NCBI GenBank assembly: GCA_903824665.1
Contig: CAIJXT010000035.1
Coordinates: 1-64,000 of the forward strand
Source: an uncultured Bacteroidota bacterium
GTDB lineage: Bacteria > Bacteroidota > Bacteroidia > Chitinophagales > Chitinophagaceae
Reading direction: 5' to 3'
Length of the DNA: 64,000 nucleotides
Shown: one piece after another, positions 61,505 through 64,000 of the stretch
Numbering within the stretch: the first letter of the stretch is position 1
How the letters are laid out: the number at the start of each line of letters is the position of its first letter
Translations under genes and position numbers: made by a program
The notes under the pieces: model-generated
The model's database searches: none
What the model saw: the letters and a program-made list of their open reading frames with translations, nothing else
Told to the model about the DNA's origin: nothing

Positions 61505-62050
61505 TTATAGTTTGGGCTCCGCCAATATACTCAAATACTTAATAATATCACTGGCAACAACTTCTACTACCTCTTCATTCTCGTTCCCAAAGTGTATTTC
61601 CTGCTGATACAACGGCCATTTACCAGTCACTGACTTTATTCTGAACACTATTTCCGCTTCAATACATTCCACTAGGCGTTTGTATTCATCATAACCAGGA
61701 TCGCCCTTTTTTATGGCTGTTTTGAATGGCTCAAACACCCATACGAATAGCTCAACATCTTCTTCTCCCTTCCAACCATAGCCGTGATAGCCTTTCTGAT
61801 TTTTGGGATACAGGCCATAGCGCAGCCTGCTGCCTATATGCTGATCAGCATAGCCCACATAGAGTACATCTTTTCCTTTGCGAACGATGTATATTTTAGG
61901 GCACCGGCCTTGGCGAACATCTTTGTCAAAGTTCTTTATACAAATCCCTTCCTTTTCTATGCGGCATATTTTTCTTGCATCAATACCATGCTGGGCGAGA
62001 TGTAGCGTATACCGGAACGGGTCTGAATATTTGGGTGGGGTTTTTATCAT
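61505..62050 (-). CDS. GIY-YIG-like nuclease domain protein
   Basis: A 181-residue protein. The central part matches the GIY-YIG layout: IYIVRKG (53-59) in place of GIY, LYVGYA (63-68) in place of YIG, Arg in SRLRYGLYP (75-77), and a conserved Glu in CIEAEIVFRI (131-133). WPLYQQEIHF follows where the conserved Asn is often found. The N-terminal 45 residues are helical (FRYTLHLAQHGIDARKICRI). GIY-YIG enzymes cut DNA one strand at a time. It sits 10 nt after the HEPN-like gene and 12 nt before PtuA. I take the ATG at 62050, just after that stop codon. Confidence 0.7.
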   Translation of the reverse strand: MIKTPPKYSDPFRYTLHLAQHGIDARKICRIEKEGICIKNFDKDVRQGRCPKIYIVRKGKDVLYVGYADQHIGSRLRYGLYPKNQKGYHGYGWKGEEDVELFVWVFEPFKTAIKKGDPGYDEYKRLVECIEAEIVFRIKSVTGKWPLYQQEIHFGNENEEVVEVVASDIIKYLSILAEPKL

Positions 62051-62060
62051 GGTTGTATGT

Positions 62061-62993
62061 TTAGATATCGGTAGCCTGCCACCCCCAATCATACCCAAAT
62101 TTCACCAGGCTGATATCGAGATGCATCATGTGCAGTAACTCTGCTCTTTTTAAGTATTGCTCTGAAGCCTCGTTGCGCTTTGCTTCATATTTGTTCAGGT
62201 GTGCTAATGTTACCGGGTTGTTGGTGCGGGTTATGGTAATGAGCTCACCGATGTCGGCAAGTAGTGCTGTGACTTTATTGGGCTCTATAACCAGGTCTTT
62301 AACAGGAAACGGAATCCACTCCGGCAATTCTCCTTCCAGAATATCGTCTACCTTTTCCGGTACTGGGGCTATATGCAGGCAGTATACCCATCCGTCGGCG
62401 GTATGTACTGTTGCCGATAGCAACATCAGTTCTGCCAGCACTTCTTTATCTTTCAACTTCAAGGCATAAGCACCTATACCCAAAGGCTCCATTTTATCCA
62501 TCATCAGCAACTTATGCTCATGGGCCTTTAGGAAATACTGCTCGTCCATAAACAGTACATTCAGCAATACTACACACCGCCGCATGCGGGCACGCAGTAT
62601 ACCACCCAGGTCGCGGTCTTTGCTGGCGTGCATATATTTATTGCGATCGTCTCGTAATTTATGTAGCAGATCATTGAGCCCTTTGGTTGGTTCCTTTGTG
62701 GTGATATCATCAATGAGCCCTGCCAGAATTTTATCGTTTTTCAGGCCCAGTTGCGTACACCGCAGCTTTACCGCCAGTTCGACTATGCGCAGCACCTTGC
62801 TATACGCCTCATCATACAGTAGCGGGTGATAATAAGCATGAGCCATCATATACTCAGCCAGCAAGTATTCTTCTCTTATTTCCCCAGGTACCGAAGGATG
62901 AAACCTGCCCCTGATGACAAACTCCCTACAGTAACTTTCAAAGTCATGCAGATCATATAGTTTCCACCACACTGCCGGTTCATGATACTCCAT
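62061..62993 (-). CDS. HEPN-like protein with RX4H motif
   Basis: A 310-residue, mainly helical protein. Residues 40-140 look like a HEPN domain: LLAEYMMAHAYYHPLLYDEA, VELAVKLRC, then LHKLRDDRNKYMHASKDRD, with R117 and H122 forming RX4H. This is the metal-independent RNase motif of many HEPN toxins and abortive-infection proteins. The C-terminal half (VHTADGWVYCLHIAPV, then YEAKRNEASEQYLKRAEL) is unknown to me. Its ATG overlaps the hsdS stop by one base (TGATG), so it is coupled to hsdS. An RNA-cutting role is an inference. It could instead be a non-catalytic helper of the restriction system. Confidence 0.65.
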   Translation of the reverse strand: MEYHEPAVWWKLYDLHDFESYCREFVIRGRFHPSVPGEIREEYLLAEYMMAHAYYHPLLYDEAYSKVLRIVELAVKLRCTQLGLKNDKILAGLIDDITTKEPTKGLNDLLHKLRDDRNKYMHASKDRDLGGILRARMRRCVVLLNVLFMDEQYFLKAHEHKLLMMDKMEPLGIGAYALKLKDKEVLAELMLLSATVHTADGWVYCLHIAPVPEKVDDILEGELPEWIPFPVKDLVIEPNKVTALLADIGELITITRTNNPVTLAHLNKYEAKRNEASEQYLKRAELLHMMHLDISLVKFGYDWGWQATDI

Positions 62994-64000
62994 CAGGCAC
63001 TGAATATTTGGTTGATTAATTGCTTCTTAATTAGTTGGGTTTTCGAAATCTGATTGCCTATTTCTAAAATACAATCCTCTACTATATTGATTCTTGTAAC
63101 AATCGCCTCTTGCTCGAGAATAGTAAGATTAGGAACTTGAATTTCCTTCAAAATTGCAAGGTTCAAACCTGTCCTTGAGTTGCTATCCCCTGTCATTTCC
63201 CTAAAGTCATCATATTTACTATCTAAATAATGAAACAGAAATTCAGGCAAAAAAAGCTGTTTATTAGGCAAAAATGCAGCAACGGACTGATTTGTACATA
63301 ATTCAACTTTTGTAATTGCAACCGTGCCTTTTGTTTTACCTTGACCAGCTAAAGCTATGACTACTGAGTTTTCTGGTAAAATTTTTGTACTGGAATTGTT
63401 TAGCCCATCTTCGGTGATTCTTCCTTCAACATCATAGATTCTTTTTTTGTGAACGTCACCAGATGCCATCCATTTGATACTGCCATTTTCCCAATACCTT
63501 CTCTCACTAGTACTTGGAGTGCCTCCAGCTGTTAACTTAAAAATAGTTCCAGCTTTCACAAATTTCCCCTTGTAGTCTTTAAAAAATACTTTCCTTAAAC
63601 AATCCTTCACAATAAGTTCGGATTTCATCAATTCCTCCAATCGTTCTATTGTTTCATCTGCAGCCCAAAGCAACTCAGCCAGCTTTGCCTGCTGGTCTTT
63701 TGGGGGTAGCAGGATTTTGAAATCCGCAACATCTCTCCATCTTACATGAGGATTGGTGGAGCCGACTATAGCACTTGTGGTATGACTATAGAATGAATGC
63801 GATAAAAACAATTGAGGAAAGAACTGCTCATCAACCAATTCGTTGTTCGCCTCCAATGTCAGCGTTTTCTCTCCACAAATACCATCAAAAGAAGCTAACG
63901 CAACTCTTCTCAAATGTGGATTTCGGGTGGGGTATAATACCTGTCCTTTTCTGAAAATTTTGTAGAACGTAGGTGGTAATTCATCCTTCACAATTTCGCC
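62993..64000 (-). CDS. hsdS: Type I restriction enzyme, specificity subunit S (N terminus outside window)
   Basis: The last ~335 residues of HsdS; the open frame runs off the right edge, so the start is missing. The visible part begins in the first target-recognition domain and ends it with VRWRDVADFKILLPPKDQQA. The first conserved helix LAELLWAADETIERLEELMK follows. The second target-recognition domain comes next (KFVKAGTIFKLTAGGTPSTS, IKWMASGDVHK, INDRITEDG-like GRITEDGLNNSSTK), with NLTILEQEAIVTRINIVED and the second conserved helix to the end. The specificity subunit sets the DNA sequence recognised. The coding sequence is visibly richer in A and T than that of the HEPN gene. Confidence 0.9.
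   Translation of the reverse strand, partial: GEIVKDELPPTFYKIFRKGQVLYPTRNPHLRRVALASFDGICGEKTLTLEANNELVDEQFFPQLFLSHSFYSHTTSAIVGSTNPHVRWRDVADFKILLPPKDQQAKLAELLWAADETIERLEELMKSELIVKDCLRKVFFKDYKGKFVKAGTIFKLTAGGTPSTSERRYWENGSIKWMASGDVHKKRIYDVEGRITEDGLNNSSTKILPENSVVIALAGQGKTKGTVAITKVELCTNQSVAAFLPNKQLFLPEFLFHYLDSKYDDFREMTGDSNSRTGLNLAILKEIQVPNLTILEQEAIVTRINIVEDCILEIGNQISKTQLIKKQLINQIFSA

Overview
The window looks like the chromosome of a Bacteroidota bacterium, probably of the Chitinophagales/Chitinophagaceae type. The signs are many secreted proteins ending in type IX secretion (T9SS) type A sorting domains, a DUF1501/DUF1800 secreted pair, TPR-containing LytS-like kinases paired with LytTR regulators, and promoters with the TAnnTTTG -7 box of this phylum. 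I see no rRNA, tRNA or CRISPR array, and I cannot name the species.

Layout. 0-3 kb: the broken tail of one T9SS-sorted protein and a complete one. 3-8 kb: housekeeping genes (2Fe-2S ferredoxin plus IscX, a TPR membrane protein, a CvfB-like S1 protein, a DUF2520 dehydrogenase-like protein overlapping a PlsC acyltransferase, a bestrophin-type channel). 8-20 kb: a looser region with long gene-poor spacers, members of a dispersed intergenic repeat, the DUF1501/DUF1800 pair, a DUF4919 protein, a decayed 5-prime copy of yihY, an AraC regulator with a serine hydrolase, and the intact yihY/brkB gene. 20.8-28 kb: a tightly packed minus-strand surface-glycan cassette (YfhO-type GT-C protein, sugar epimerase, TPP enzyme, aldolase, a small unknown ORF, GT2 glycosyltransferase). 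28.5-38.4 kb: one giant secreted protein (3281 aa) with 21 Ig-like domains and four blocks of exactly seven propeller repeats. 38.9-46.5 kb: an apparent operon for a T9SS-sorted peptidoglycan amidase, a lysozyme-like protein, an S74 tail-fibre-like protein and a small T9SS protein. 46.6-48.3 kb: three unknown exported or membrane proteins. 48.4-55 kb: two adjacent TPR-kinase/response-regulator pairs separated by a small lipoprotein gene. 55.4-64 kb: a defence island that begins next to a decayed transposase and runs off the right edge.

The defence island is the most interesting part. Read right to left on the minus strand it is hsdS (cut by the window edge), a HEPN-like protein with an RX4H motif, a GIY-YIG-like nuclease, a Septu-like ATPase (PtuA) and HNH nuclease (PtuB), then hsdR. 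Gaps are at most 12 nt, and two junctions overlap. A type I restriction-modification operon thus carries two further putative nuclease modules between its specificity and restriction subunits. The glycan cassette resembles the CsbB/YfhO pairing (a GT2 enzyme charges a lipid carrier and a GT-C membrane protein transfers the sugar outside), with three enzymes between them that could make an unusual sugar. All functional statements are read from motifs and context, not from database searches.
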